From: Nanobdellati archaeon
Lineage (GTDB): Archaea; Nanobdellota; Nanobdellia; UBA10117
Length of the DNA: 16,402 nt
Direction of reading: 5' to 3'
Assembly: GCA_018304365.1 (NCBI GenBank)
Contig: JAGVWH010000010.1
Span: forward strand, 1 to 16,402
The number at the start of each line of letters is the position of its first letter. Within the stretch, counting starts at the first letter, position 1. Positions 5,495-13,026 of this stretch are shown here, in pieces. Made by a program: the position numbers and the translations under genes. A model generated the notes under the pieces. It saw nothing but the letters and a program-made list of their open reading frames with translations. It searched no databases and was not told where the DNA came from.

Positions 5495-7981
5495 TTATTT
5501 CTTCTTTTGTTTTGTTTGCACTTGCGGCTGCTGTTGTTGCAGCGGTTTTGACATCTGCTTTAATCTTTCAACTTCTTTCTTCAATTTCTTCCAGTCTTCA
5601 AAAAATCTCCTGGAAGTCTGGGGTACGTGTTCAATAGGAACAGAAAATACATCTGCCGCTTCGTGCAAAAGATTCTCTCTCCTGTGAAGTTCATCTATAG
5701 CTTTAGGTCCGGCTGTAAATTCAATTCGCACAACTCCATCCTGTATTTTTTTACTGCCTAGAATTTTGATAAATCCGGTTTCGCTTGTTTTGCTACCGTG
5801 TGTTCCGCCACAAGCTTCTATATCTATGTTTTTTATTTCTAAAATTCTTATATCTGCTCCTGGAATAAATCCGCCCTGATAAATTCTAAATCCAAATTTC
5901 TTTTCTGCTTGATCTTTCGGATAAGTTATTTTTGTAATTGGTACATCGGAAAATACCACTTCATTTGCAAGTTTTTCTATATCTTGTAGTTCTTTTTGTG
6001 TCAGTGGTGCAAAGTGCGTAATATCTAATCTGGCTTTATCTGGACTTACTTCTGAGCCAGCCTGCCAAACGTGGTGTCCGAGATAAGAATGCACAACACC
6101 ATTAATTATATGCGTTGCATCGTGATTTCGTGTAAGAGCTTTTCTTCTTTCCCAGTCTATTTTTCCAACAACCATTTGTCCTTCTTTGAAAACATTTGTT
6201 AGAACTTCGTGTAAAATAACACCGCCAACTTTTTCTGCTCCAAATATTTCTTTGCCGTTTAATGTTCCGGTATCTGTTAGCTGACCGCCGCCAGTTGGAT
6301 AAAATGCAGTTTTATCCAATACAACATATTTGCCGTCTATAACGCCAAGCACTTTAGCAGTAAACTCTCTTAGATTTTCATCATCATAATAAAGCGCTTT
6401 AGTTTCTGGAAAGCCCTTTATATTTATCAAGTCTTTTGGCCTTGTTTCCTTTTGTTCTGTATGTCTGTCAGCTAAAACGGAATAGAAATTAGAAGGAATT
6501 TCAAATTTGATTTTATCCTTATCTGCTTGAGCTTTAATATCTTCAGGCAGGACGCCTTTGCTTTCGTAAAGGGTTACTAAATCATCAGTTGTAAGTTTCT
6601 TTTTCTTTTGGAAAATATTACCCATAACCGAAGCGACTTTTTGCTGCGATTCTAGATGCTTGCTTTCTTCAAATGCCAAAACTTTTTCTACATCAGGTAG
6701 AGCTTCTACTAATTCAGGATACATTGGTATTTGTCCAGTTTCCATTAATTCTCTGCCAGCAACATCTGCAACTTGCCTAGGTTTATAATTTCCATAAAGG
6801 GCTTGTGCGTGGTCTCTAGCTAAATCTCCTAATTTGATTTTCCATCCATATTTTTCAGCCAATCTCAAAGCTCTTCTCAAAATAAATCTTAAATTATATC
6901 CGCCTCCTGAATTGGAAGGCAAACCGCCGTCAGCTAAAGCAAATAATAAAGTACGCGAATGATCCAAAATTGAATAGAATGCCTGTACGCGTTCTATTTC
7001 TGTTCTTAATTTTTCTTCATTTACTTTTATTTTTTTTGCAACTGTTTTCCAAGCTTTGTTTGCATCAATTTCTGTTAAATCCATATTCGCAGAATTTAAT
7101 ACATATTTTTTCATCAAAGCGCTGTTTAAATTTAATTTTAATTCTTTAGCGAATTTTTTATCTACAGGATCAAATGCAACTTCGTAACTTGTTGGTGTTC
7201 CGTTTAGCAGCCATGCAAGTCTTTCCAAACCCCATCCGAAATCAATAGTTTTTATTGGTAATTCTTTCAAACCAGACGGAGTAGCTTGATATTGCATGAA
7301 TACAGTTGTTACAAATTCCATTCCTTTGTAGAATCCTTCGAATGCAGGACCGGCATTTCCACCGCCCGCCCAGACACTTTCTGAAAGAGTTATATCTTGA
7401 TCTTTGATTCCGAAATTATTCATAACATCAAAAACTAATCTTATATCTTCGTCTTTCCAATTTGTATTGTGCCCGAATTTCGATGAAATAAAATTGTGCT
7501 GCCCAAGCATTACAAATCCCGAGTAATGTCTTTGTGTTATACCAATATTTTCTAAATCGTTAAATCTGAAACAGGGCTGCGCCATTACTAATGGATTAGC
7601 CGGAGGTCTTACTGCGCCCGTAACTACATACGGCTGAAATGCATAAATGGAAGCTTGTGTAAAAAGAGTATCATCCCTCCATCTTGCAATTGTTGGATAG
7701 CGATTGATTGTAGTTCTGCCATTTTTACCAAAGAAATCTGAAAATTTAAACCAAGTTCCGGTGTAATCTGTTGCGCCTTTAATTTTCTTACCAATAAAAC
7801 CATAAGGTTCGCAAGTGCTATCTCCGCATTTCGTTCTTTTTTTGTCGGATGTCCAGAAAAATTTCTTGCACGAGTTACACCTCTTTCTTATGAAACCGCG
7901 ATTTGCAAATACTTCTAGATTGTAATGTTTTTTCCAATCTTTAGAGAATTGACTTGCTAACTTCTTTTTATCAATATCCAT
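5495..7981 (-). CDS. alaS: Alanyl-tRNA synthetase, archaeal type, without the C-Ala domain
   Basis: Charges tRNA-Ala and edits mischarged Ser/Gly. From the ATG at 7979-7981 (828 residues), the archaeal zinc module comes first (C35, C38, C52, C57; GFIRKRCNSCKKFFW). The class II catalytic core follows (RYPTIARWRDDTLFTQASI, PLVMAQPCFRFND, EGGGNAGP in the form AGGGNAGPAFEGF, DFGWGLERLAW). The editing site has NHDATH (H620, H624) and CGGTH (C724, H728). After editing, only about 85 residues remain, ending in a Lys/Gln-rich tail. The usual archaeal enzyme is about 900 residues with a C-terminal DHHA1/C-Ala domain, absent here. A TTG at 7987 would add two residues, but the TATA box 26 bases upstream of the ATG favours leaderless initiation at 7981. 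Confidence 0.95.
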   Translation of the reverse strand: MDIDKKKLASQFSKDWKKHYNLEVFANRGFIRKRCNSCKKFFWTSDKKRTKCGDSTCEPYGFIGKKIKGATDYTGTWFKFSDFFGKNGRTTINRYPTIARWRDDTLFTQASIYAFQPYVVTGAVRPPANPLVMAQPCFRFNDLENIGITQRHYSGFVMLGQHNFISSKFGHNTNWKDEDIRLVFDVMNNFGIKDQDITLSESVWAGGGNAGPAFEGFYKGMEFVTTVFMQYQATPSGLKELPIKTIDFGWGLERLAWLLNGTPTSYEVAFDPVDKKFAKELKLNLNSALMKKYVLNSANMDLTEIDANKAWKTVAKKIKVNEEKLRTEIERVQAFYSILDHSRTLLFALADGGLPSNSGGGYNLRFILRRALRLAEKYGWKIKLGDLARDHAQALYGNYKPRQVADVAGRELMETGQIPMYPELVEALPDVEKVLAFEESKHLESQQKVASVMGNIFQKKKKLTTDDLVTLYESKGVLPEDIKAQADKDKIKFEIPSNFYSVLADRHTEQKETRPKDLINIKGFPETKALYYDDENLREFTAKVLGVIDGKYVVLDKTAFYPTGGGQLTDTGTLNGKEIFGAEKVGGVILHEVLTNVFKEGQMVVGKIDWERRKALTRNHDATHIINGVVHSYLGHHVWQAGSEVSPDKARLDITHFAPLTQKELQDIEKLANEVVFSDVPITKITYPKDQAEKKFGFRIYQGGFIPGADIRILEIKNIDIEACGGTHGSKTSETGFIKILGSKKIQDGVVRIEFTAGPKAIDELHRRENLLHEAADVFSVPIEHVPQTSRRFFEDWKKLKKEVERLKQMSKPLQQQQPQVQTKQKKK

Positions 7982-8002
7982 CGGCAAAGAAGTGAGGACA
8001 AG

Positions 8003-8012
8003 CTTATTTATT
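8003..8012 (-). promoter_or_regulatory. TATA box of alaS
   Basis: On the minus strand an AATAAATAAG-type AT box centred near 8007 lies about 26 bases before the alaS ATG (7981), which predicts a leaderless message. It lies between alaS and the stop of the coiled-coil gene. Confidence 0.5.
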
Positions 8013-8042
8013 TTTATTTATGTTCAATATTGACAGAAAGTC

Positions 8043-8861
8043 TTATCTCTGCCTGAATGCTTTTCTTTGCAGTTCTAATATGTCGTCTTTTGTGAAAGCT
8101 TTCTTTTCTTTTAGCTTTGAAATGACGTCCATAATTGGCCTTTTGACTGATGGCTCTTGTGGAACAAGTTCAGACCATAACTTAAGACAAGTTTCCAAAT
8201 CTTGATTTAGAGCTTCAATTTTATCTTTGTAGTCTTTTAATGAAATTTGCATTTCAGATTTCCTTTTCTTGATATCTGAAATCTTGCGCGATAAATCTGT
8301 AAGAGTTTCAAAATCCTTGGAGCTCTCAGTAGCTAAATTAATTATTTTTTCGTGTGTTGCATCAGCAACTTTTTTCTTGTCAAAAATATCTTTTTTAGAC
8401 ACTTTTGAATCTTTAATATTTCCAAAAGATTTCTGAATTTCAGCAAATTGAGTTTTTAGTGCGCGTGTCTTTTCCATATATGCTTTTTCACGTTCAAAAC
8501 TCAAGGCTTCGGTTTCAATTGAGAACTGTATCGCATCAATTTGTTTCTTTATGCTTTCGGGAGAAACTTTCGGCTTTTCGAATTTAGATTGATGGAAGAA
8601 TTTTAACTTGCCAAATAAATTTTTGAGCTCTGCATTCAAACCCTCGCGGGATTTTTTTAGCTGTCTTATGTTTATATCTGTTTTAGTTTTTTTATCACGA
8701 ATTTCGTTAGCATTTCTGATAAATGAGAAAAGCAGTTTGTCAAGTTTATTTTTTTCCTTATACTTGAGTTCTTTTTCCTCATTTATTCTTTTAAGCTCAG
8801 CGCTATTCTGCTCTATCTTTCTTCTTAGCTCATCTAGCTTTCGTTTTGCTTCGTCTTCCAT
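8043..8861 (-). CDS. Archaeal coiled-coil protein (COG1340-like)
   Basis: A 272-residue protein that is almost entirely alpha-helical and charged. Heptad-like patterns fill residues 1-130 (RKLDELRRKIEQNSAELKRI) and 150-235, with a short globular end (PIMDVISKLKEKKAFTKDDILELQRKAF). The length and the end resemble the uncharacterised archaeal coiled-coil family COG1340, whose members often lie close to ribosomal genes. There are no membrane spans or nucleotide motifs. It starts 28 bases after rpl12 and is probably read with the rpl1-rpl10-rpl12 message. The neighbourhood suggests a ribosome- or RNA-related structural role, but this is unproven. Confidence 0.7.
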   Translation of the reverse strand: MEDEAKRKLDELRRKIEQNSAELKRINEEKELKYKEKNKLDKLLFSFIRNANEIRDKKTKTDINIRQLKKSREGLNAELKNLFGKLKFFHQSKFEKPKVSPESIKKQIDAIQFSIETEALSFEREKAYMEKTRALKTQFAEIQKSFGNIKDSKVSKKDIFDKKKVADATHEKIINLATESSKDFETLTDLSRKISDIKKRKSEMQISLKDYKDKIEALNQDLETCLKLWSELVPQEPSVKRPIMDVISKLKEKKAFTKDDILELQRKAFRQR

Positions 8862-8889
8862 TTTCAGTGTTGTCTAACATAATCGGGTC

Positions 8890-9192
8890 TTAGCCAAACA
8901 ATGCGCCTAATCCAGCTGCAGCTTCTTCTTCAGTTACTTTCTTTTCTTCAGCCTTTGGTGCTTCTTTCTTATCTGCTGAAGCGCTTGAAGCTACGGCTAT
9001 AGGTGCTGCTTGTACTGCGGCTGCTTCGGATATTACTTTATCGATGTCCACATCTTTTAAAGCGCTCACAGTTGCCTTTACTATGCCTTTATCGACATTT
9101 GTACCGGTAGCTGTTAGTACTTTTTCTATGGAGTCTTCTGTAATTTCCTTACCTGCTTTATGCAACAACATAGCTGCGTATATATATTCCAT
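8890..9192 (-). CDS. rpl12: 50S ribosomal protein L12 (P1-type stalk protein)
   Basis: A 100-residue archaeal P1-like protein; dimers dock on L10 helices and recruit elongation factors through their C-terminal tip. The N-terminal dimerisation domain is residues 1-58 ([18 protein letters not shown]), then comes an alanine-rich hinge (60-75), an acidic/lysine-rich stretch, and the conserved end [10 protein letters not shown] that contacts the GTPase factors. It starts 2 bases after the rpl10 stop. It is the only stalk protein here that carries the C-terminal factor-binding motif, since L10 lacks it. Confidence 0.95.
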   Translation of the reverse strand: MEYIYAAMLLHKAGKEITEDSIEKVLTATGTNVDKGIVKATVSALKDVDIDKVISEAAAVQAAPIAVASSASADKKEAPKAEEKKVTEEEAAAGLGALFG

Positions 9193-9194
9193 AT

Positions 9195-10010
9195 TTACTC
9201 CTCTTTAATTTCTGATTTAAGAGCCTGAACATCGCCCTTGCTTAATCCTATTTTATCTGCAAGTGCTTTTGTATCTCTGTAGGCTTTTCCAATCAAGTAT
9301 GATGCGTTTTCTTTGTTTACTATTCCAAGTCCGATAGTTAAACTAAATGCGTCACGTGCGGCTTGTCTGATTTTATTAGCAATTTCAACCGGATCGATAT
9401 CCATAACTTTTGCAGCATAAATCTCGCCATCGTCTGTCGCATAAGTCATTTTGACTTTAACTTCAATTGGCTCAATTCCTAATTTACCTAACATACTTGC
9501 TGCAGTTTCGTTTATTACTGCGCCTTCTTTTACAAGCAGAGTATCACTTATGAAAACTATTTTACCTGCTTCAACTTTATTTTTAATTCCAAGTTTTCCC
9601 AGGTCAGAAATTATAGGACCAGGAACGAATGATGTTGGTCCAGCCCGCGCCCATAAATCATTTGGTGCAATTTGTCCTGGTTTTGCTGCCATAAATTGCC
9701 TATTTTGTTTCAAAAGTCTGAATAATTCAAATGCATCTATATCTGTAAAGATAACTGCAGGCGTTCCGCTTAAATAAGTGCTAAGTTTTATTAAAAATTC
9801 TTTTCCAGAATCTTTAAACGCCTTTATGATTAAAGATTTCTTAGTGAGTTTGAAAACTATTTTGCCTCTTAATTTCTTTCTTGCTATTTGCAGCTGCTTG
9901 TTTGGCAAATTCTTTAAATCCACGATTGCGACAGTTTTGTATCTAGATGTAAGCTCTTTGAGCTCACCAATTTCTTTTTGCTTCCATTTTGCTACAGCTT
10001 TGGTTTTCAT
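9195..10010 (-). CDS. rpl10: 50S ribosomal protein L10 (P0), short form
   Basis: Base of the ribosomal stalk; it binds 23S rRNA next to L11 and carries L12 dimers. At 271 residues it contains the rRNA-binding domain ([16 protein letters not shown], with the [22 protein letters not shown] segment) and the archaeal insertion with [14 protein letters not shown] helical C-terminal spine for L12 dimers follows ([35 protein letters not shown]). Archaeal P0 is typically about 330 residues and ends in an acidic hinge plus the same tip as L12. Here it stops at LKSEIKEE, so that tail is missing. The ATG overlaps the rpl1 stop as ATGA. Confidence 0.94.
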   Translation of the reverse strand: MKTKAVAKWKQKEIGELKELTSRYKTVAIVDLKNLPNKQLQIARKKLRGKIVFKLTKKSLIIKAFKDSGKEFLIKLSTYLSGTPAVIFTDIDAFELFRLLKQNRQFMAAKPGQIAPNDLWARAGPTSFVPGPIISDLGKLGIKNKVEAGKIVFISDTLLVKEGAVINETAASMLGKLGIEPIEVKVKMTYATDDGEIYAAKVMDIDPVEIANKIRQAARDAFSLTIGLGIVNKENASYLIGKAYRDTKALADKIGLSKGDVQALKSEIKEE

Positions 10011-10645
10011 ATTTTAATTGGACCTCCCATTGTAGTTTTTACATAGACAGCTCTAATATTTTGGCTGCCTCTTGGAAGAGTTTGATTTAATCTATCTAAA
10101 ACTGAAAGAATATTTTCAGCAACATCGCTGTCTGACATCTTTTCATTTCCGACAGGACAATTAATTGCGGGGGCTTTTTTGGCACTAAGCTTTATTGTAT
10201 CTCTCAGATTTTTTACTATATGTTCAACGTTAGCTTTTGGTGCAATTATTTGCCCGGCTTTTGGGCTTGGCATTTTTCCTATTGAACCCAGATATTTACC
10301 AAAAGTTTTAGCAATTTGAGGCATAAGATTTGCTTGAGTAATAAAATGCTCATATTCTCGCACTAATTTTCTTATTTTTCTTGCATCTTCGTAATTACTA
10401 AATTCATCAGTAGTTATAGTTAAATCGCAGAATTTTTCTACCGCAGTTTTCATTTCAGGACCAACTAAAGCGCAAACTTTCAGAGTTTTACCTCTACCCA
10501 TTGGGAGTTTGATAAAATCATCTATGTTATTTTTATTAACATCAAAATCTTTGAGGCATATAGCTATGTCAAAACCTTGAGAGAAATTTCTCTTTCTTGA
10601 TTCTCGAGCTTTTTTAACAGCATCTAATATTTGAGATTTTTCCAT
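10007..10645 (-). CDS. rpl1: 50S ribosomal protein L1
   Basis: A 212-residue protein of the mobile L1 stalk, which helps release deacylated tRNA. Family features include the N-terminal ILDAVKKARESRKRNFSQGFD, the domain II region (LMPQIAKTFGKYLGSIGKMPSPK) and the C-terminal [17 protein letters not shown]. It is the first gene of an operon with rpl10 and rpl12. In several archaea and bacteria L1 represses its own message by binding a site that mimics its rRNA target. Here the gene has a predicted 5' leader of about 80 bases with strong secondary structure, unusual where most messages look leaderless, which fits that kind of control. Confidence 0.95.
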   Translation of the reverse strand: MEKSQILDAVKKARESRKRNFSQGFDIAICLKDFDVNKNNIDDFIKLPMGRGKTLKVCALVGPEMKTAVEKFCDLTITTDEFSNYEDARKIRKLVREYEHFITQANLMPQIAKTFGKYLGSIGKMPSPKAGQIIAPKANVEHIVKNLRDTIKLSAKKAPAINCPVGNEKMSDSDVAENILSVLDRLNQTLPRGSQNIRAVYVKTTMGGPIKI

Positions 10646-10726
10646 ACCTTGAGTTCTGCTGCAGTAGCTCTTGAACAGGAAACTTGTTTTCTATAAGCGT
10701 CTCGCGTTAGCTACTGCCTAAGCAGT
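10646..10726 (-). promoter_or_regulatory. Structured 5' leader of the rpl1-rpl10-rpl12 message
   Basis: The TATA box at 10747-10754 predicts a start near 10722-10726, giving a leader of about 80 bases. It opens with a perfect hairpin (ACTGC/GCAGT around a 4-base loop, 10713-10726). The same bases also belong to a longer perfect stem joining 10661-10669 with 10709-10717 (9 pairs, GCAGTAGCT/AGCTACTGC). The two structures exclude each other, so the leader could switch, for example when L1 binds. Only the pairing is seen; the switching is inference. Confidence 0.5.
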
Positions 10727-10746
10727 GTTTTCCTTTCCAAAAGGTA

Positions 10747-10754
10747 TTTTAAAA
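10747..10754. promoter_or_regulatory. Shared palindromic TATA box of rpl1 (-) and the HPF-like gene (+)
   Basis: The sequence TTTTAAAA is its own reverse complement. It lies 24 bases before the plus-strand ATG at 10774, predicting a leaderless message there, and about 26 bases before the likely rpl1 leader start on the minus strand. A single box may therefore serve both directions. Confidence 0.5.
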
Positions 10755-10773
10755 GGGTTTCCCTTGTTATCAT

Positions 10774-11304
10774 ATGGTGTCTGCTGATACGGTTATTAAG
10801 AAATCCAAAAAAACTATATCTGCAACAAGCTCAAAAATTCATATATCTGGTGTTGATAATTTGAGACCTTTCCAGCAAAGTTCTTTAGAAACTACGATGA
10901 ACAAAGCACTTTCTAAATTAGATAATGTAGGTAATGTAACAGAATTTAAATGTTATGTAAAAACGTTTGAGGAAGGAAGAGGCAGAGTAAAATATTCTAT
11001 TCATTTGTATTTAGTTATTCCGGGTTCGTCTTTTACGTCTGAACAGGCAGATTTCGATTTTAATACAGCTGTAAGCTGGGCTATAAAAGCGCTGGAAAAA
11101 GAAGTATTAAGAGCTAAAGAAAAGCATAAGTATGAAGTGGGGAAAGGTAAGGGTATGAATAAACGCGGACAAGTGAAAGACTTTATGATTCTTGTATTCC
11201 TGCTAATACTTTTAGGACTTTGGTATCAGCCCGAAATAACGAAAGATATACTTGGAAATTTAGTAGAATTTGGAAAAACTATTACTGGTTATGTTATTAA
11301 TTAG
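10774..11304 (+). CDS. HPF/RaiA-like domain joined to a KRGQ-type membrane segment
   Basis: A 176-residue frame with two parts. Residues 20-118 resemble the ribosome hibernation factor (S30AE) fold: SKIHISGVDNL at the start, a basic/acidic middle, strand KYSIHLYLVIPG, then ADFDFNTAVSWAIKALEKEVLRAK, which parallels the D-x-x-x-A-I-D-x-A-x-x-K-L-x-x-Q helix of that family. Such factors bind the 30S decoding site in resting cells. Residues 128-176 begin MNKRGQ and contain one membrane span (137-150). MNKRGQ/KKGQ openings are typical starts of small archaeal membrane or pilin-like proteins, so the ATG at 11155, preceded by AAAGGT, may also start a separate 49-aa product. Either this is a membrane-tethered ribosome-binding protein, or two products share one frame. 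Confidence 0.6.
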   Translation: MVSADTVIKKSKKTISATSSKIHISGVDNLRPFQQSSLETTMNKALSKLDNVGNVTEFKCYVKTFEEGRGRVKYSIHLYLVIPGSSFTSEQADFDFNTAVSWAIKALEKEVLRAKEKHKYEVGKGKGMNKRGQVKDFMILVFLLILLGLWYQPEITKDILGNLVEFGKTITGYVIN

Positions 11305-11306
11305 TC

Positions 11307-12338
11307 CTAAGTCCAGATAACATCTACTTCGTCCGCTCTCCAGTTCTTGTCAACTTCAGTTTGCTTCAATGTTTGTTTTCTTCCAGCTTTGTGTTCTAGA
11401 ATTCCTAACCAAGCAATCATAGCACCTTGATCTCCACTCAACTCTCGCGGAACTTGATGGAATTTTATTCCTCTCGCTTTGCACATAGTATTTAGCATTT
11501 CTCCTAATCGTTTATTTGCAGCAACCCCGCCCGTTACTAGCAATTCTTTTTTATCTAAATGAGCAAGAGCCCGTTCTACCGCTTCAGTAAGTATTGCAAA
11601 AACAGTTTCCTGAGTGCTATAACATAAATCTTCTTTCCCAAGCGAAACATATTGTTTCGCTGGGCCCAGCTTAGCTTTGCTTAGCTTGGGTTTATATTTA
11701 CTTGATATGCGTTTTAAATTTGTTAAAATTCCGGAAAAAGAAAAATCTATTCCTTTGATTGTGTAAGGAAGTTCAATATAGGTTTTACTTTTACTTGCTA
11801 GTTCCTCGACTTTTGGACCTTGCGGAAAGCCTAATCCAATATATCTTCCAAATGCATCAAGGAAATTTCCTATTCCGATGTCAAGCGTTTCGCCGGCTAC
11901 TCTGTATCTTCCAGCTGCTAAAGAAATTATTTGTGTGTTAGCACCAGAGACATAAAGTATGACTGGATCTTTAAATCCAGATGTAAGTTTTGCGATTTCA
12001 ATATGTGCTATAGGATGATTTACACCTATCAAAGGAATATTTAATTTCGTTGCTAGTGCTCTTGCCGCAGCAGCGGAGACTCTTAATGTCCCGCCTAAAC
12101 CAGGACCTTTGGAAAATGCAATTAAATCAATGTCTGAAGGTTTTACTTTTGCGGTGTCAAATACTTTCTCGAGCAAGAGTCCGAAGAATAAATGATGGTG
12201 CTCAAGTGCTTTGCGCGGATGTATTCCACCAGATTCTGTTGTCAAAGTGCTGCGCTCGTTCGCAAGAATATTTCCGTCGTCATCAACAATGCCAAGTCCA
12301 ATTGTATGTGAAGTTGATTCAATTCCGAGACATAACAT
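11307..12338 (-). CDS. kae1: tRNA N6-threonylcarbamoyladenosine synthase Kae1 (OSGEP)
   Basis: The catalytic KEOPS subunit that transfers threonylcarbamoyl to A37 of ANN-decoding tRNAs. At 343 residues it shows the ASKHA fold. LGIESTSHTIGLGIV is at 4-18, the metal-binding HPIAH (H108, H112) near 110, the phosphate loop VSGANTQI at 130-137, GGVAANKRL at 270-278 and the metal aspartate D303 in SGDQGAMIAW. There is no fused Bud32 kinase, unlike many archaeal forms. Residues 217-234 (PKLSKAKLGPAKQYVSLG) are an insertion compared with Pyrococcus-type Kae1, and their DNA is a pair of hairpins. The gene closes the rpo7-spt4-rps24e-rps27ae operon, starting 2 bases after rps27ae. Confidence 0.94.
   Translation of the reverse strand: MLCLGIESTSHTIGLGIVDDDGNILANERSTLTTESGGIHPRKALEHHHLFFGLLLEKVFDTAKVKPSDIDLIAFSKGPGLGGTLRVSAAAARALATKLNIPLIGVNHPIAHIEIAKLTSGFKDPVILYVSGANTQIISLAAGRYRVAGETLDIGIGNFLDAFGRYIGLGFPQGPKVEELASKSKTYIELPYTIKGIDFSFSGILTNLKRISSKYKPKLSKAKLGPAKQYVSLGKEDLCYSTQETVFAILTEAVERALAHLDKKELLVTGGVAANKRLGEMLNTMCKARGIKFHQVPRELSGDQGAMIAWLGILEHKAGRKQTLKQTEVDKNWRADEVDVIWT
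11637..11690. repeat. 54-bp tandem-hairpin insertion inside kae1
   Basis: Two adjoining hairpins fill exactly 18 codons. At 11637-11664, arms AGCGAAACA/TGTTTCGCT pair perfectly around a 3-base loop, extended by CCCA/GGG. At 11665-11690 is an imperfect copy of the same outline (CCCAGCTTAGC, then TTT, then GCTTAGCTTGGG). The insertion preserves the reading frame and falls in a surface segment between LKRISSKY and KEDLCYS, where homologues go straight through. It looks like an in-gene palindromic element. Confidence 0.55.
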
Positions 12339-12340
12339 AA

Positions 12341-12523
12341 TTATTGTTTAATTTTCTCTGTGTAGCCGCATCGACCACAGCCTATTCTGTCTTTATGCTC
12401 TGCAACAAAAACAGCAGGGCCACATTTTGGACAAGTTTTTCCTTTCGTTAACTTATCGCCATTTATTTTGTATTTAGAATATTTATTTGTTGATAATCCT
12501 GGTTTAGTTTTTTTCTTTGGCAT
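12341..12523 (-). CDS. rps27ae: 30S ribosomal protein S27ae
   Basis: A 60-residue zinc-ribbon protein of the small subunit, homologous to the ribosomal half of eukaryotic ubiquitin-S27a. The lysine-rich N-terminus is followed by the zinc ligands C31, C34, C49 and C52 (CPKC and CGRC). The length is normal for archaea. It starts 1 base after the rps24e stop and ends 2 bases before kae1, within a tight operon. The [13 protein letters not shown] core is typical. Confidence 0.95.
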   Translation of the reverse strand: MPKKKTKPGLSTNKYSKYKINGDKLTKGKTCPKCGPAVFVAEHKDRIGCGRCGYTEKIKQ

Positions 12524-12524
12524 T

Positions 12525-12842
12525 TTATTGTCCCTCTGCCTTTTCTGCTATAGCTTCTTTTTTCTCTTCTGCAGGATGTCTTTTAATTATATATTTTGGT
12601 TCAAACTTGTCAAAAGCTTCTTTGGTATTGTAAATTATAGCGGAAAGCTTTGTCTTGCCACCGAAAGTTGAAAGTATTTTTCTAATAGATACAACAGCTT
12701 TGTCAACATTTAATTTAGCCGATAATAATTCACGTAATTGCGCTCTCTTTGGAGTAGATTCGCCGAAGTGTGCTATTTCACCTTTGAGTTCTTTTCTTTC
12801 GAATAATTTATTTTCGTTTGTTTTAGTTATGTCGATATCCAT
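12525..12842 (-). CDS. rps24e: 30S ribosomal protein S24e
   Basis: A 105-residue small-subunit protein specific to archaea and eukaryotes. The pattern [23 protein letters not shown] near the start is the family signature region. [23 protein letters not shown] and the EPKYIIKRH segment complete the domain. A short alanine/glutamate/lysine tail follows. It lies 1 base after spt4, in the order spt4-rps24e-rps27ae that is common in archaea. The GTP-dependent dephospho-CoA kinase gene found between them in many relatives is absent here. Confidence 0.95.
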   Translation of the reverse strand: MDIDITKTNENKLFERKELKGEIAHFGESTPKRAQLRELLSAKLNVDKAVVSIRKILSTFGGKTKLSAIIYNTKEAFDKFEPKYIIKRHPAEEKKEAIAEKAEGQ

Positions 12843-12843
12843 T

Positions 12844-13026
12844 TTATTTTCTAATTGCGTATTCTCCCTTTTTCTTTATACCCATCTTTTTTGCAATGTC
12901 CGAGTTTTCTGGCTCTATGACTATTACTCTTCCTTTCCAGTTTTCAGTTAATTTGGAATCGTGGCAAGTTGGACAAATATCCTTCATCACTAATGCTCCG
13001 CAAGTTTTACACGCTTTCTTAACCAT
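12844..13026 (-). CDS. spt4: Transcription elongation factor Spt4 (RpoE2)
   Basis: A 60-residue zinc-binding partner of Spt5. The ligands are C6, C9, C18 and C21 (CKTC and CPTC). The fold ends with the strand WKGRVIVIEPENSDIAKKMG, whose ENSDIAK segment is the conserved interface with the Spt5 NGN domain. The stop and the next gene are spaced by 1 base, and the ATG follows directly on the rpo7 stop, so all are read as one message. Spt5 is 9 kb away on the other strand. Confidence 0.94.
   Translation of the reverse strand: MVKKACKTCGALVMKDICPTCHDSKLTENWKGRVIVIEPENSDIAKKMGIKKKGEYAIRK

Noticed and set aside
8608..8877. Plus-strand serine/leucine-rich 89-residue frame that looks hydrophobic.
   Set aside because: It is the mirror of the lysine/glutamate-rich coiled-coil gene, whose antisense codons read as Ser, Phe and Leu.
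11307..12338. Kae1-Bud32 fusion.
   Set aside because: The frame ends at the normal Kae1 C-terminus and no kinase domain follows in any frame.
12050..12340. Plus-strand 96-residue frame opposite kae1.
   Set aside because: It is antisense to the strongly conserved N-terminus of Kae1 and has a composition typical of a shadow frame.
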